NCBI RefSeq assembly: GCF_019976975.1
Contig: NZ_AP024630.1
Coordinates: 3,968,001 to 4,032,000, forward strand
Direction of reading: 5' to 3'
DNA: 64,000 nt
DNA from: Arthrobacter sp. NtRootA1
Lineage (GTDB): Bacteria > Actinomycetota > Actinomycetes > Actinomycetales > Micrococcaceae
Part shown: positions 25,807 to 38,954 of the stretch, one piece after another
Layout of the letters: every line of letters begins with the position of its first letter
Numbering within the stretch: position 1 is the first letter of the stretch
Notes under the pieces: generated by a model
Seen by the model: the letters and a program-made list of their open reading frames with translations, nothing else
Told to the model about the DNA's origin: nothing
Database searches by the model: none
Position numbers and translations under genes: made by a program

Positions 25807-27921
25807 TTACTCTCCGCGGGTTTTCTGGATGATCTCGTCGGCTACAGCCTTCGGGACCTCCGCGTAGCTGTTGAACGTCATGGAGTACACGGCACGACCC
25901 TGCGTCTTGGAACGGAGGTCGCCAATGTAACCGAACATGCCGGACAGCGGAACGTGTGCACGGATAACCTTCACACCTGCTGCGTCCTCCATGGACTGCA
26001 TCTGGCCACGACGGGCGTTCAGGTCACCAATAACATCACCCATGTATTCCTCAGGTGTGCGGACCTCAACATCCATGAGCGGTTCGAGCAGAACAGGGTT
26101 CGCCTTGCGTGCAGCTTCCTTGAAAGCCATACGGCCGGCGATCTTGAACGCCATTTCCGAAGAGTCAACATCGTGGGACGCGCCGTCAATCAGCGTGGCC
26201 TTGATGCCGACAACCGGGTAGCCGGCCAGGACGCCGTCGTTCAATGCATCCTGGATACCAGCGTCAACGGACGGGATGTATTCGCGCGGAACGCGGCCAC
26301 CGGTGACCTTGTTCTCGAACTCGTACAGCTCGCCGGAAGAGGTGTCCATCGGCTCGATCGCGATCTGGATCTTTGCGAACTGACCCGAACCACCGGTCTG
26401 CTTCTTGTGCGTGTAGTCGTGACGCTCTACAGCGCGCTTGATGGTTTCGCGGTAAGCAACCTGCGGCTTGCCAACGTTTGCCTCAACCTTGAATTCGCGG
26501 CGCATGCGGTCCACCAGGATGTCCAGGTGGAGCTCGCCCATGCCGGCGATGATGGTCTGGCCCGTGTCTTCGTTGAGGGAGACCTGGAAGGTCGGGTCCT
26601 CAGCGGAGAGCTTCTGGATAGCCGTGGAGAGCTTCTCCTGGTCACCCTTGGTGTTGGGCTCGATGGCAACCGAGATCACGGGCTCCGGGAAGCTCATGGA
26701 CTCGAGGACGATCTGCTGGTTGGAGTCACACAGGGTATCGCCCGTGGTGGTGTCCTTCAGACCGATGGCTGCGTAGATGTGGCCGGCGGTAGCGCCCTCA
26801 ACGGGCATTTCCTTGTTGGCGTGCATCTGGAACAGCTTGCCGATACGTTCCTTCTTGCCCTTGGTGGAGTTGACCACCTGGGCGCCGGCCTCAACGTGAC
26901 CGGAGTACACGCGGATGAAGGTCAGCTGACCGAAGAACGGGTGCGCAGCAATCTTGAAGGCGAGGGCCGAGAACGGCTCGTCTGCAGACGGCTTGCGGGT
27001 GAGTTCCTTCTCTTCGTCGCGGGGATCGTGACCGATCATCGGCGGGACGTCGAGCGGGTTCGGCAGGAAGTCAACAACAGCGTCAAGCATCGGCTGTACG
27101 CCACGGTTCTTGAAGGCAGAGCCACAGAACACGGGGTAGAGCTCGGAGTTGATGGTCATCTTGCGGATGCCGGCCTTCAGTTCCTCAAGGGTGAGTTCTT
27201 CACCTTCGAGGTACTTCTCCATGAGCTCTTCGGAGGCTTCAGCCACAGTCTCTACGAGCTGTGCACGGTACTCTTCAGCCTTGGCCTGGAGGTCCGCCGG
27301 AATTGCCTGCACTTCGTAGGAAGCGCCCATGGTGACGTCACCCTTTGCGTCGCCAGGCCAAACCAGGGCACGCATTTCGAGGAGGTCAACCACGCCGATG
27401 AAGTCGTTCTCAGCGCCGATCGGCAGCTGCATGACCAGCGGCTTGGCACCAAGGCGGGAAATGATGGTGTCTACGGTGAAGTAGAAGTCCGCACCCAGCT
27501 TGTCCATCTTGTTGACGAAGCAGATACGCGGAACGTTGTACTTGTCAGCCTGGCGCCAAACAGTCTCGGACTGCGGCTCCACGCCTTCCTTGCCGTCGAA
27601 CACTGCGACAGCACCGTCGAGGACGCGCAGGGAGCGCTCAACCTCAACCGTGAAGTCCACGTGGCCCGGGGTGTCGATGATGTTGATCTGGTTCTGGTTC
27701 CAGAAGCAAGTCACGGCGGCAGACGTGATGGTGATGCCGCGTTCCTTTTCCTGTTCCATCCAGTCGGTCGTCGAGGCGCCGTCGTGCGTCTCGCCGATCT
27801 TGTGGTTCACACCCGTGTAGAACAGGATGCGCTCGGTAGTGGTGGTCTTGCCGGCATCGATGTGGGCCATGATGCCGATATTGCGGACCTTGTTAAGGTC
27901 GGTAAGCACGTCCTGTGCCAC
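25807..27921 (-). CDS. fusA: Elongation factor G
   Basis: Ribosome translocase GTPase of 704 aa. It has AHIDAGKTTTTERILFYTG (P-loop), DTPGHVDF (G3) and NKMDKLGAD (G4). Domain IV begins near KKQTGGSGQFAKIQI and domain V ends the chain. It has the standard five-domain length. The GTG start follows GGGAG, 69 bp after rpsG in the str operon. Confidence 0.99.
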   Translation of the reverse strand: MAQDVLTDLNKVRNIGIMAHIDAGKTTTTERILFYTGVNHKIGETHDGASTTDWMEQEKERGITITSAAVTCFWNQNQINIIDTPGHVDFTVEVERSLRVLDGAVAVFDGKEGVEPQSETVWRQADKYNVPRICFVNKMDKLGADFYFTVDTIISRLGAKPLVMQLPIGAENDFIGVVDLLEMRALVWPGDAKGDVTMGASYEVQAIPADLQAKAEEYRAQLVETVAEASEELMEKYLEGEELTLEELKAGIRKMTINSELYPVFCGSAFKNRGVQPMLDAVVDFLPNPLDVPPMIGHDPRDEEKELTRKPSADEPFSALAFKIAAHPFFGQLTFIRVYSGHVEAGAQVVNSTKGKKERIGKLFQMHANKEMPVEGATAGHIYAAIGLKDTTTGDTLCDSNQQIVLESMSFPEPVISVAIEPNTKGDQEKLSTAIQKLSAEDPTFQVSLNEDTGQTIIAGMGELHLDILVDRMRREFKVEANVGKPQVAYRETIKRAVERHDYTHKKQTGGSGQFAKIQIAIEPMDTSSGELYEFENKVTGGRVPREYIPSVDAGIQDALNDGVLAGYPVVGIKATLIDGASHDVDSSEMAFKIAGRMAFKEAARKANPVLLEPLMDVEVRTPEEYMGDVIGDLNARRGQMQSMEDAAGVKVIRAHVPLSGMFGYIGDLRSKTQGRAVYSMTFNSYAEVPKAVADEIIQKTRGE

Positions 27922-27990
27922 GGGGTCTCCCTTTCGGATGGACTACACGTTCGCCGCCGGCTCGGTTGAGCCGACGGCGCCCGGGAGGAT

Positions 27991-28461
27991 TTACCAGCGG
28001 TAGTGTGCGAAGGCCTTGTTGGACTCGGCCATCTTGTGGGTGTCTTCGCGACGCTTGACAGCGGCACCGAGACCGTTCGAGGCATCCAGGATTTCGTTCT
28101 GGAGACGCTCGGTCATGGTCTTCTCGCGGCGGGCCTTGGAGTAGCCCACGAGCCAACGCAGGGCGAGGGCGGTGGAGCGACCCGGCTTGACCTCAACCGG
28201 AACCTGGTAGGTGGCGCCACCAACACGGCGTGAACGCACCTCGAGGGAAGGCTTGACGTTGTCCATGGCCTTCTTGAGGGCAGCAACGGGGTCGCCGCCG
28301 GACTTGGCACGTGCACCTTCGAGGGCACCGTAAACGATGCGCTCTGCGGTGGACTTCTTGCCGTCAACCAGAACCTTGTTGATCAGCTGAGTGACCAACG
28401 GGGAGCCGTAAACGGGATCGGAAACTAGCGGCCGCTTCGGGGCCGGACCCTTGCGAGGCAT
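27991..28461 (-). CDS. rpsG: 30S ribosomal protein S7
   Basis: Head-assembly protein and E. coli str-operon repressor homologue, 156 aa. The start MPRKGPAPKRPLVSDPVYGS is chosen because it matches the family; the frame remains open upstream into rpsL but without S7 similarity. It ends with ETHKMAESNKAF-type sequence, HYRW being the last residues. It lies one base after the rpsL stop. Confidence 0.97.
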   Translation of the reverse strand: MPRKGPAPKRPLVSDPVYGSPLVTQLINKVLVDGKKSTAERIVYGALEGARAKSGGDPVAALKKAMDNVKPSLEVRSRRVGGATYQVPVEVKPGRSTALALRWLVGYSKARREKTMTERLQNEILDASNGLGAAVKRREDTHKMAESNKAFAHYRW

Positions 28462-28462
28462 A

Positions 28463-28837
28463 TTACTTCTTCTCCATCTTTGCGCCGTAACGGCTGCGGG
28501 CCTGCTTGCGGTTCTTGACACCCTGGGTGTCGAGTGCGCCGCGGACGATCTTGTAGCGGACACCCGGAAGGTCCTTCACACGACCACCACGGACGAGCAC
28601 GATGGAGTGCTCCTGGAGGTTGTGGCCAACGCCGGGGATGTAAGCGGTAACTTCAACGCCACCGTTGAGGCGCACACGTGCCACCTTACGAAGAGCCGAG
28701 TTCGGCTTCTTGGGGGTGGTGGTGTAAACGCGGGTGCAAACACCGCGGCGCATCGGGCTGCCCTTCAGCGCGGGAGCCTTGGTCTTGGAGACCTTCGGCG
28801 TGCGGCCCTTGCGGACCAGCTGGTTAATCGTAGGCAC
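28463..28837 (-). CDS. rpsL: 30S ribosomal protein S12
   Basis: Decoding-centre protein of 124 aa. The GTG start (VPTINQLVRKGR) is chosen because GGAG lies nine bases upstream and the family begins here. The streptomycin regions TTPKKPNSALRKVARVR and RGGRVKDLPGVRYKIVRG read as wild type, so no resistance change is visible. It is the first gene of the str operon. Confidence 0.97.
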   Translation of the reverse strand: MPTINQLVRKGRTPKVSKTKAPALKGSPMRRGVCTRVYTTTPKKPNSALRKVARVRLNGGVEVTAYIPGVGHNLQEHSIVLVRGGRVKDLPGVRYKIVRGALDTQGVKNRKQARSRYGAKMEKK

Positions 28838-29076
28838 TTTCGTGTTCTCCGTTGTTTGATCTCTGCCCCCACACACAGGCGCCAGCCAGTGTAAACGTGG
28901 GAACTTTGGCGTTGCTCATGCGGCCGGCCGAAACATCCGGTAGGCGTGCAAAAGTGCGGCATTCGTTGCGCATGTTGCCCGCAACCCGGAAACAGGCTCC
29001 ACCCAGCACCATGAGAACAAAACCAAAATGATGCTGCGGCGGCCTTCATCCACTGCCACACAGAACAATTACCAAA

Positions 29077-29106
29077 ATTCTAGCACGGCTTGATCTGAGG
29101 CCTTAA
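29077..29106 (-). promoter_or_regulatory. Candidate str operon promoter
   Basis: On the minus strand TTAAGG, an 18-bp spacer, then TAGAAT. It lies just after the rpoC terminator. The -10 is good and the -35 is poor. The predicted leader to rpsL is about 230 nt. Confidence 0.35.
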
Positions 29107-29131
29107 TCGGGTGTATGGCGTTCCGTTAACG

Positions 29132-29167
29132 GGACGGGCCCCGCACTCTTGAGTGCGGGGCCCGTCC
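29132..29167 (-). terminator. rpoC terminator hairpin
   Basis: 17-bp perfect arms GGACGGGCCCCGCACTC (29132-29148) and its complement (29151-29167), 25 bp after the rpoC stop. It is very GC-rich with a weak T-tract, as often in actinobacteria. Confidence 0.75.
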
Positions 29168-29191
29168 TTCAGCCATTAACTACTGCTGGTT

Positions 29192-32100
29192 TCAGCGGAA
29201 GTCGTTGCCGAGATCGTAGTCATCCAGCGGGATGGCGTGGAACTCGGGAGCGCCGTCGCCGCCCAGGGCGTCATAGGAGAAATCGGTGAAAGCGCTGGGG
29301 CCCGTGAACAGGCTTGCCTTTGCTTCCTCGGTCGGCTCAACCGTGACCTCCGTGTAACGGGGCAGGCCCGTACCGGCCGGGATGAGCTTACCGATGATGA
29401 CGTTCTCCTTGAGGCCGAGCAGAGGATCGCTCTTGCCTTCCATGGCCGCCTGCGTCAGGACGCGGGTGGTCTCCTGGAAGGAAGCGGCCGACAGCCAGGA
29501 CTCGGTTGCCAGGGACGCCTTGGTGATACCCATGAGTTCCGGACGACCCGAAGCCGGGGACTTGCCCTCGGACACGACGCGGCGGTTCTCGTCTTCGAAG
29601 CGGGAGCGCTCTGCCAGCTCACCAGGGAGCAGGTCGGAGTCGCCGGATTCGATGACGGTCACGCGGCGCAGCATCTGGCGGACGATAACCTCGACGTGCT
29701 TGTCGTGGATACCAATACCCTGGCTGCGGTAAACGCCCTGGACCTCGTCCACAAGGAACTTCTGTGCGGCACGGGGACCCATGATGCGCAGAACCTGCTT
29801 CGGGTCCACCGGACCGTTGATCAGCTTCTGGCCGACGCTGACGTGCTCGCCATCCTCGATGAGGAGACGGGAACGGCGCAGCACCGGGTAGGCAATCTCT
29901 TCGGAACCATCGTCCGGAGTGATCACCAGGCGCATCTGGCGCTCGGACTCTTCGATGGTGATGCGGCCGGCTGCTTCAGCAATCGGTGCAACACCCTTCG
30001 GAGTACGGGCTTCGAAGAGCTCCTGGATACGGGGCAGACCCTGGGTGATGTCGTCGCCACCACCAGCAGAAACGGCACCACCGGTGTGGAACGTACGCAT
30101 GGTCAGCTGGGTACCGGGTTCACCGATGGACTGTGCGGCGATGATGCCCACGGCCTCTCCGATGTCCACGGTCTTGCCCGTTGCCAGCGAACGGCCGTAG
30201 CAGAGTGCACAGGTGCCGACCTTGGACTCACAGGTGAGTACGGAACGGACCTTGACTTCAGTGATACCTGCAGCCAGCAGCTGGTCGATAACGACGTCGC
30301 CGCAGTCGGTTCCACCGGCAGCCAGGACGTTGCCCTGGGCATCGACGACGTCGACAGCCAGCGTACGTGCGTAAGCGCTGTTCTCGACGTTCTCGTCCAG
30401 GACGAGCTCACCGTTGGAATCCGGAACGGCGATCGGCGTGAGCAGACCACGTTCGGTACCGCAGTCCTCTTCGCGGACGATGACGTCCTGCGAAACGTCC
30501 ACCAGACGACGGGTCAGGTAACCCGAGTTGGCGGTACGGAGAGCGGTATCGGCCAGACCCTTACGGGCACCGTGCGTGGCGATGAAGTATTCCAACACGG
30601 ACAGGCCCTCGCGGTAGGAGGACTTGATCGGGCGAGGGATGATCTCACCCTTCGGGTTGGCCACAAGACCACGGATACCCGCGATCTGGCGAACCTGCAT
30701 CCAGTTACCACGTGCACCGGAGGACACCATGCGATTGATGGTGTTCATCGGGGACAGGCTGTCACGCATCGCCTGGGCGATCTCGTTGGTGGCCTTGTTC
30801 CAGATCTCGATCAGTTCCTGGCGACGCTCGTCGTCGTCGATCAGGCCCTTGTCGTACTGGCCCTGGATCTTGGCGGCCATGTTCTCGTAACCAGCCAGGA
30901 TGGCGGGCTTGGACGTAGGCACCTCGATGTCGGAGATAGCCACGGTGACGCCCGAGCGGGTTGCCCAGTAGAAACCGGCATCCTTCAGGTTGTCCAGCGT
31001 TGCGGCCGTGACAACCTTCGGGTAGCGCTCGGCGAGGTCGTTGACGATCCGGGACAGTTCGCCCTTGTCCGCAACAGCCTCAACCCACGGGTAATCCTCG
31101 GGCAGCGTCTGGTTGAAGATGACCTGGCCCAGGGAGGTCTGCACGAGAGCAGGCTGACCCGGCTCCCAACCTTCCGGAGCTTCCCAACCGGCGTAAGGCA
31201 CGAAGTTCTCCAGACGGATCTTGACCTGGGAGTTCAGGTGCAGATCGCGGGCGTCGTACGCCATGATGGCTTCCGAAACCGAGGAGAAGATGCGGCCTTC
31301 GCCGGCAGAGCCGACGCGCTTGGTGGTCAGGTGGTACAGGCCGATGATCATATCCTGCGAAGGCAGGGTAACCGGGCGGCCATCGGACGGCTTCAGGATG
31401 TTGTTCGAGGACAGCATCAGGATGCGGGCTTCGGCCTGGGCTTCCGGGCTCAGCGGCAGGTGGACTGCCATCTGGTCGCCGTCGAAGTCAGCGTTGAAGG
31501 CGCCACAAACCAGCGGGTGAAGCTGGATTGCCTTGCCTTCCACAAGCTGCGGTTCGAAGGCCTGGATGCCGAGGCGGTGAAGGGTAGGTGCACGGTTGAG
31601 CAGCACCGGGTGTTCGGTGATGATCTCTTCCAGCACGTCCCAAACCTGCGGACGGTAACGCTCGACCATGCGCTTTGCCGACTTGATGTTCTGCGCGTGG
31701 TTGAGGTCAACCAGGCGCTTCATCACGAACGGCTTGAAGAGCTCCAGCGCCATCTGCTTGGGCAGACCACACTGGTGCAGCTTCAGCTGCGGGCCAACGA
31801 CGATGACCGAACGGCCGGAGTAGTCAACACGCTTGCCGAGGAGGTTCTGGCGGAAACGACCCTGCTTGCCCTTGAGCATGTCGCTCAGGGACTTCAGCGG
31901 ACGGTTGCCCGGACCCGTAACTGGGCGGCCACGACGACCGTTGTCGAAGAGGCTGTCAACAGCTTCCTGAAGCATGCGCTTCTCGTTGTTGACGATGATC
32001 TCCGGAGCACCAAGGTCAAGCAGTCGCTTGAGTCGGTTGTTGCGGTTGATCACGCGGCGGTAGAGGTCGTTGAGGTCCGAGGTCGCGAAGCGGCCACCGT

Positions 32101-33091
32101 CCAACTGGACCATCGGGCGCAGTTCCGGCGGGATCACCGGGACGGCGTCCAGAACCATGCCGAGCGGGCTGTTGTTGGTGGTCAGGAATGCGTTGACAAC
32201 CTTCAGGCGCTTCAGGGCACGCGTCTTGCGCTGGCCCTTGCCGTTCTGGATGGTGTCGCGCAGCGACTCGGCTTCAGCCTGCATGTCGAAGGTCTCAAGA
32301 CGCTTCTTGATCGCTTCGGCACCCATGGAGCCTTCGAAGTACATGCCGTAGCGGTCACGCAGTTCGCGGTACAGGCCCTCGTCGCCCTCAAGGTCAGCGA
32401 CCTTGAGGTTCTTGAAGCGGTCCCAGACCTGCTCAAGGCGCTCGATATCGGCGTCGGCACGCTTGCGGACGTTCGCCATCTGGCGGTCTGCGGAGTCGCG
32501 GGCCTTCTTCTTGTCGGCAGCCTTGGCGCCTTCACCTTCAAGACGGGCAAGCTCGTCTTCAAGGTCGCGGGCGATCGTGGCGATGTCGCTGTCGCGGTTG
32601 TCCACCAGCTGCTTCTTCTCGAGGTCGTGCTCGACCTGGAGGTTCGGCAGTTCAGCGTGGCGGTTTTCCGTGTCAACGCTGGTGATCATGTAGGCAGCGA
32701 AGTAAATGACCTTCTCAAGGTCCTTCGGAGCCAGGTCCAAGAGGTAGCCCAAGCGCGAGGGAACGCCCTTGAAGTACCAGATGTGGGTTACGGGCGCAGC
32801 CAGTTCGATGTGGCCCATGCGCTCACGGCGCACCTTGGCGCGGGTGACTTCAACGCCACAACGCTCACAGATGATGCCCTTGAAGCGGACGCGCTTGTAC
32901 TTGCCGCAGTAGCATTCCCAGTCGCGGGAAGGACCGAAGATCTTCTCGCAGAAAAGACCGTCCTTCTCAGGCTTGAGCGTGCGGTAGTTGATGGTTTCCG
33001 GCTTCTTGACCTCACCGTAAGACCAGCCACGGATGTCTTCCGCGGTGGCGAGGCCGATCTGCATGAGGCCGAAGGAGGATTCGCTGGACAT
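29192..33091 (-). CDS. rpoC: RNA polymerase beta' subunit
   Basis: Catalytic subunit of 1299 aa. The N-terminal zinc site is CYCGKYK...CERCGVEV. The active-site Mg motif is NADFDGDQMAVH. The trigger-loop region lies around GEPGTQLTMRTFHTGGAVS, and the second zinc site has CGTERG and TCESKVGTCALCYG. Length fits the actinobacterial form. It follows rpoB by 104 bp and ends at the hairpin 29132-29167. Confidence 0.99.
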   Translation of the reverse strand: MSSESSFGLMQIGLATAEDIRGWSYGEVKKPETINYRTLKPEKDGLFCEKIFGPSRDWECYCGKYKRVRFKGIICERCGVEVTRAKVRRERMGHIELAAPVTHIWYFKGVPSRLGYLLDLAPKDLEKVIYFAAYMITSVDTENRHAELPNLQVEHDLEKKQLVDNRDSDIATIARDLEDELARLEGEGAKAADKKKARDSADRQMANVRKRADADIERLEQVWDRFKNLKVADLEGDEGLYRELRDRYGMYFEGSMGAEAIKKRLETFDMQAEAESLRDTIQNGKGQRKTRALKRLKVVNAFLTTNNSPLGMVLDAVPVIPPELRPMVQLDGGRFATSDLNDLYRRVINRNNRLKRLLDLGAPEIIVNNEKRMLQEAVDSLFDNGRRGRPVTGPGNRPLKSLSDMLKGKQGRFRQNLLGKRVDYSGRSVIVVGPQLKLHQCGLPKQMALELFKPFVMKRLVDLNHAQNIKSAKRMVERYRPQVWDVLEEIITEHPVLLNRAPTLHRLGIQAFEPQLVEGKAIQLHPLVCGAFNADFDGDQMAVHLPLSPEAQAEARILMLSSNNILKPSDGRPVTLPSQDMIIGLYHLTTKRVGSAGEGRIFSSVSEAIMAYDARDLHLNSQVKIRLENFVPYAGWEAPEGWEPGQPALVQTSLGQVIFNQTLPEDYPWVEAVADKGELSRIVNDLAERYPKVVTAATLDNLKDAGFYWATRSGVTVAISDIEVPTSKPAILAGYENMAAKIQGQYDKGLIDDDERRQELIEIWNKATNEIAQAMRDSLSPMNTINRMVSSGARGNWMQVRQIAGIRGLVANPKGEIIPRPIKSSYREGLSVLEYFIATHGARKGLADTALRTANSGYLTRRLVDVSQDVIVREEDCGTERGLLTPIAVPDSNGELVLDENVENSAYARTLAVDVVDAQGNVLAAGGTDCGDVVIDQLLAAGITEVKVRSVLTCESKVGTCALCYGRSLATGKTVDIGEAVGIIAAQSIGEPGTQLTMRTFHTGGAVSAGGGDDITQGLPRIQELFEARTPKGVAPIAEAAGRITIEESERQMRLVITPDDGSEEIAYPVLRRSRLLIEDGEHVSVGQKLINGPVDPKQVLRIMGPRAAQKFLVDEVQGVYRSQGIGIHDKHVEVIVRQMLRRVTVIESGDSDLLPGELAERSRFEDENRRVVSEGKSPASGRPELMGITKASLATESWLSAASFQETTRVLTQAAMEGKSDPLLGLKENVIIGKLIPAGTGLPRYTEVTVEPTEEAKASLFTGPSAFTDFSYDALGGDGAPEFHAIPLDDYDLGNDFR

Positions 33092-33195
33092 ATGGTCCCT
33101 GTTCTCTCTTGTTCTCTAAATTCTGAAGTCTTGGTTACGGGAAGAGGGAGCTGTTCCGGTGGACAGTGACGTACTGCTGCCCACCGGAACGGCTA

Positions 33196-36702
<3,507 letters not shown>

Positions 36703-37160
36703 GAGGGATCCTTCCACAGACCTTCAGGCGTTTTCAGATCTCCCCCGTTTGCATGATGCGGAGTGCTCCGCAGCATACTTATTCCGGTTCCGCTATATGA
36801 CCCGGACCCAGTCCGAACATGCAGTGCACGTTGTGAACGGCACGTCAATGTTGCAGCTGAGAGGTAAAGCCCACCGCTATATGAAGGCTGAAGGTTAACA
36901 GGGAAGACGCAAATATCTACGATACGGCAAAGTAGCCTTCCTGTCTACCCCAGATTGTCCGCGAATGCAAGCACTGTTGCTACAGGCACCTATACAGGGT
37001 CCACGGACTCTGACCGGGGCATCTGCCGGACAGAGGCGTCAAACCAGTCGTGAAATCTCGTGACGTGGAATCCAGCGATGGGTAGGAACGTTGAAAAGGA
37101 TAGGCTGGCGCACACCGCGCGATAGCCTTGGCTACACCACCACGGATCGGAAGAGAGACC
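36703..37160. promoter_or_regulatory. Divergent region between rpoB and the thiolase
   Basis: About 458 bp with no gene. It must hold the rpoBC promoter (minus) and the thiolase promoter (plus). An 11-mer CCGCTATATGA occurs twice, at 36790-36800 and 36874-36884. On the minus strand each copy gives CATATAGCGG and so a TATAGC -10-like box, suggesting tandem promoters. The -35 boxes are not convincing. Confidence 0.4.
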
Positions 37161-38360
37161 ATGAACAACTCCGCTGACGACAATGACGTTGTCATCCTTG
37201 CCGCTTCCCGTACCCCACAGGGTCGGCTGAATGGGCAGCTTGCCGGATTCACCGCCGTCGACCTTGGCGCCCACGCCATCAGCGCCGCACTGGCGGCCAG
37301 CGGCGTAAAAGCCGAACAAGTGGACGCTGTCATCATGGGACAGGTGCTGCAAGCGGGCGCTGGCCAGAATCCTGCACGGCAGAGCGCCATCGCGGCAGGT
37401 GTTGGCTGGAACATCCCTGCCGTCACCATCAACAAGGTTTGCCTCTCCGGCCTCACGGCTGTCATAGATGCCGCCCGGATGATCCGCAGCGGGGACGCCA
37501 CCGTGGTTGTGGCCGGGGGCCAGGAATCCATGACCCGCGCGCCGCACTTGCTCCCCGGCTCCCGGCAGGGTTGGACCTACGGCGCAATCCAGGCATTGGA
37601 CGTTGCCGCACATGACGGACTCACGGATGCGTTCGATGGCCAATCAATGGGCCTGTCTACAGAGACCAAGAATGTGACACTTGGCATTGACCGCCGGGCG
37701 CAGGACGAAGTTGCTGCTGCTTCCCACCAACGCGCGGCTGCCGCGATCGCTGCCGGAATTTTCGACGCCGAAATCGCTCCCGTGAGCGTGAAGCAGCGTA
37801 AGGGCGATCCAGTAACCCTCACCTCGGACGAGGGCGTTCGTCCGAACACCACGCTGGAAACCCTTGCCCCTTTGAAGGCCGCCTTCGCTACGGACGGCAC
37901 CATTACCGCCGGCAACTCCTCTCCCCTGTCCGACGGCGCCTCCGCACTCGTGCTGACAAGTCGCCGCTTTGCCAAGGACAACGGGCTGGAATACCTTGCG
38001 GTCGTGGGCAAGCCCGGCCAAGTGGCCGGTCCGGACAACTCGCTGCACTCCCAGCCGTCCAACGCCATTTCGCAAGCTTTGAAGCGGGCTGGATGGACTG
38101 CCGAGGACCTGGACTTCATTGAGATCAACGAGGCCTTTGGCTCTGTGGCCGTCCAATCATTGAAGGACTTGAGCTACCCGCTGGAGAAGTGCAACATCCA
38201 CGGCGGCGCAATCGCCCTCGGCCACCCGATCGGTGCTTCCGGCGCCCGGCTTGCCCTGCACGCTGCCCACGAACTCAAGCGCAGGGGAACCGGCAAGGCT
38301 GCAGTCTCCCTCTGTGGCGGCGGTGGCCAGGGTGAAGCCCTCCTGCTGTACCGCGACTGA
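37161..38360 (+). CDS. Acetyl-CoA acetyltransferase (thiolase)
   Basis: Degradative/biosynthetic type II thiolase of 399 aa. The acylated Cys94 lies in NKVCLSGL, the catalytic His in GGAIALGHPIGASGAR and the second Cys in SLCGGGGQGEA near the C-terminus. It condenses two acetyl-CoA or thiolyses acetoacetyl-CoA in the cytoplasm. The ATG follows AAGAGAG. Its last 17 bases, including the stop, are duplicated in tandem (38344-38377). Confidence 0.93.
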   Translation: MNNSADDNDVVILAASRTPQGRLNGQLAGFTAVDLGAHAISAALAASGVKAEQVDAVIMGQVLQAGAGQNPARQSAIAAGVGWNIPAVTINKVCLSGLTAVIDAARMIRSGDATVVVAGGQESMTRAPHLLPGSRQGWTYGAIQALDVAAHDGLTDAFDGQSMGLSTETKNVTLGIDRRAQDEVAAASHQRAAAAIAAGIFDAEIAPVSVKQRKGDPVTLTSDEGVRPNTTLETLAPLKAAFATDGTITAGNSSPLSDGASALVLTSRRFAKDNGLEYLAVVGKPGQVAGPDNSLHSQPSNAISQALKRAGWTAEDLDFIEINEAFGSVAVQSLKDLSYPLEKCNIHGGAIALGHPIGASGARLALHAAHELKRRGTGKAAVSLCGGGGQGEALLLYRD

Positions 38361-38377
38361 TGCTGTACCGCGACTGA
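38344..38377 (+). repeat. 17-bp tandem duplication at the thiolase stop
   Basis: TGCTGTACCGCGACTGA occurs twice in direct contact (38344-38360 and 38361-38377). The first copy encodes the last residues and stop of the thiolase. The end of the second copy creates the upstream ATG candidate of the next gene. Confidence 0.9.
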
Positions 38378-38868
38378 TGGCATCCGGTGTGGAACCACAA
38401 ATGAACGGGGCCGAACGGTTCTTGTCCGACGCCGCCGCGCGCGGACTGGACGTTGACGTCGTCGAGCGTCCCGCTGCCAGGAGCCTCGAGGAGGCCGCAG
38501 GCATCCTCGGGATCAGTCCCGGGGACATCGTGAAGTCCCTCGTGGTCAAGCACCGCGATGGTAGCTTCCTCTTCGCGCTGATCCCCGGCGACCGGCAGAT
38601 CTCCTGGCCCAAGCTGCGGGCGTTGGTGGGCGTCAACAAGCTCTCGCTGCCGCACGCCGATGTTGCCCTGGCCGCAACCGGCTATGAACGCGGGACCATC
38701 ACTCCTTTGGGAAGCACGACCCCTTGGCCGGTGTATGCGGATGCCACCATCACCGGACGCCGCATCTCCATGGGTGCCGGCGCGCATGGCAGGAGTGCAT
38801 TCGTGGACGCCGACGCCCTGACCTCCGCACTGAATGCCACCGTCGCGGACATCAGCGAACCCGCCTAA
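38377..38868 (+). CDS. YbaK/EbsC family aminoacyl-tRNA deacylase-like protein
   Basis: Trans-editing domain of about 155-163 aa that, in this family, removes mischarged amino acids (often Cys or Ala from tRNA-Pro). Blocks visible are AAGILGISPGDIVKSLVVKH with the conserved Lys, then FALIPGDRQISWPKL, GYERGTITPLGS and ISMGAGAHGRSAFVD. Two starts are possible, ATG 38377 (created by the tandem duplication) and ATG 38401; neither has a good ribosome site. It lies 16 bp after the thiolase. Substrate is not predictable from sequence. Confidence 0.88.
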   Translation: MASGVEPQMNGAERFLSDAAARGLDVDVVERPAARSLEEAAGILGISPGDIVKSLVVKHRDGSFLFALIPGDRQISWPKLRALVGVNKLSLPHADVALAATGYERGTITPLGSTTPWPVYADATITGRRISMGAGAHGRSAFVDADALTSALNATVADISEPA

Positions 38869-38874
38869 ACCAAC

Positions 38875-38924
38875 GCGGGGTCACTTACGGCCCGTAATTC
38901 CCCCTGGGATGGGCCGTAAGTGAC
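38875..38924. repeat. REP-like palindrome interrupted by the IS110 element
   Basis: The left arm is 38875-38893 (GCGGGGTCACTTACGGCCC). The right arm begins at 38911 (GGGCCGTAAGTGAC) and stops at 38924. The missing CCCGC end of that arm appears at 40308-40312, beyond the transposase. The intact dyad had 19-bp arms and a 17-nt loop, with further pairing outside. Confidence 0.85.
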
Positions 38925-38954
38925 TGTGAGGATTGGGGTGGCTGGTCTGGGACT

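Larger units (their letters stand above)
28838..29191 (-). other. Gap between rpoC and rpsL
   Basis: 354 bp with no gene. It holds the rpoC terminator hairpin (29132-29167), a candidate str-operon promoter (29077-29106) and a leader of about 230 nt. The frames across it (for example 28824-29012) look random. Confidence 0.6.

Noticed and set aside
29237..33169. Open frame of 1310 codons on the plus strand opposite rpoC
   Set aside because: It is the antisense shadow of rpoC caused by strong GC3 codon bias; it has no family similarity and no ribosome site. The same holds for 25954-27969 (opposite fusA) and 34657-36630 (opposite rpoB).
38880..38924. Ordinary intrinsic terminator of the YbaK-like gene
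   Set aside because: The arms are long and symmetric but there is no T-tract, and the right arm continues beyond the IS. A REP-like element is the better reading, though it could still act as a terminator.
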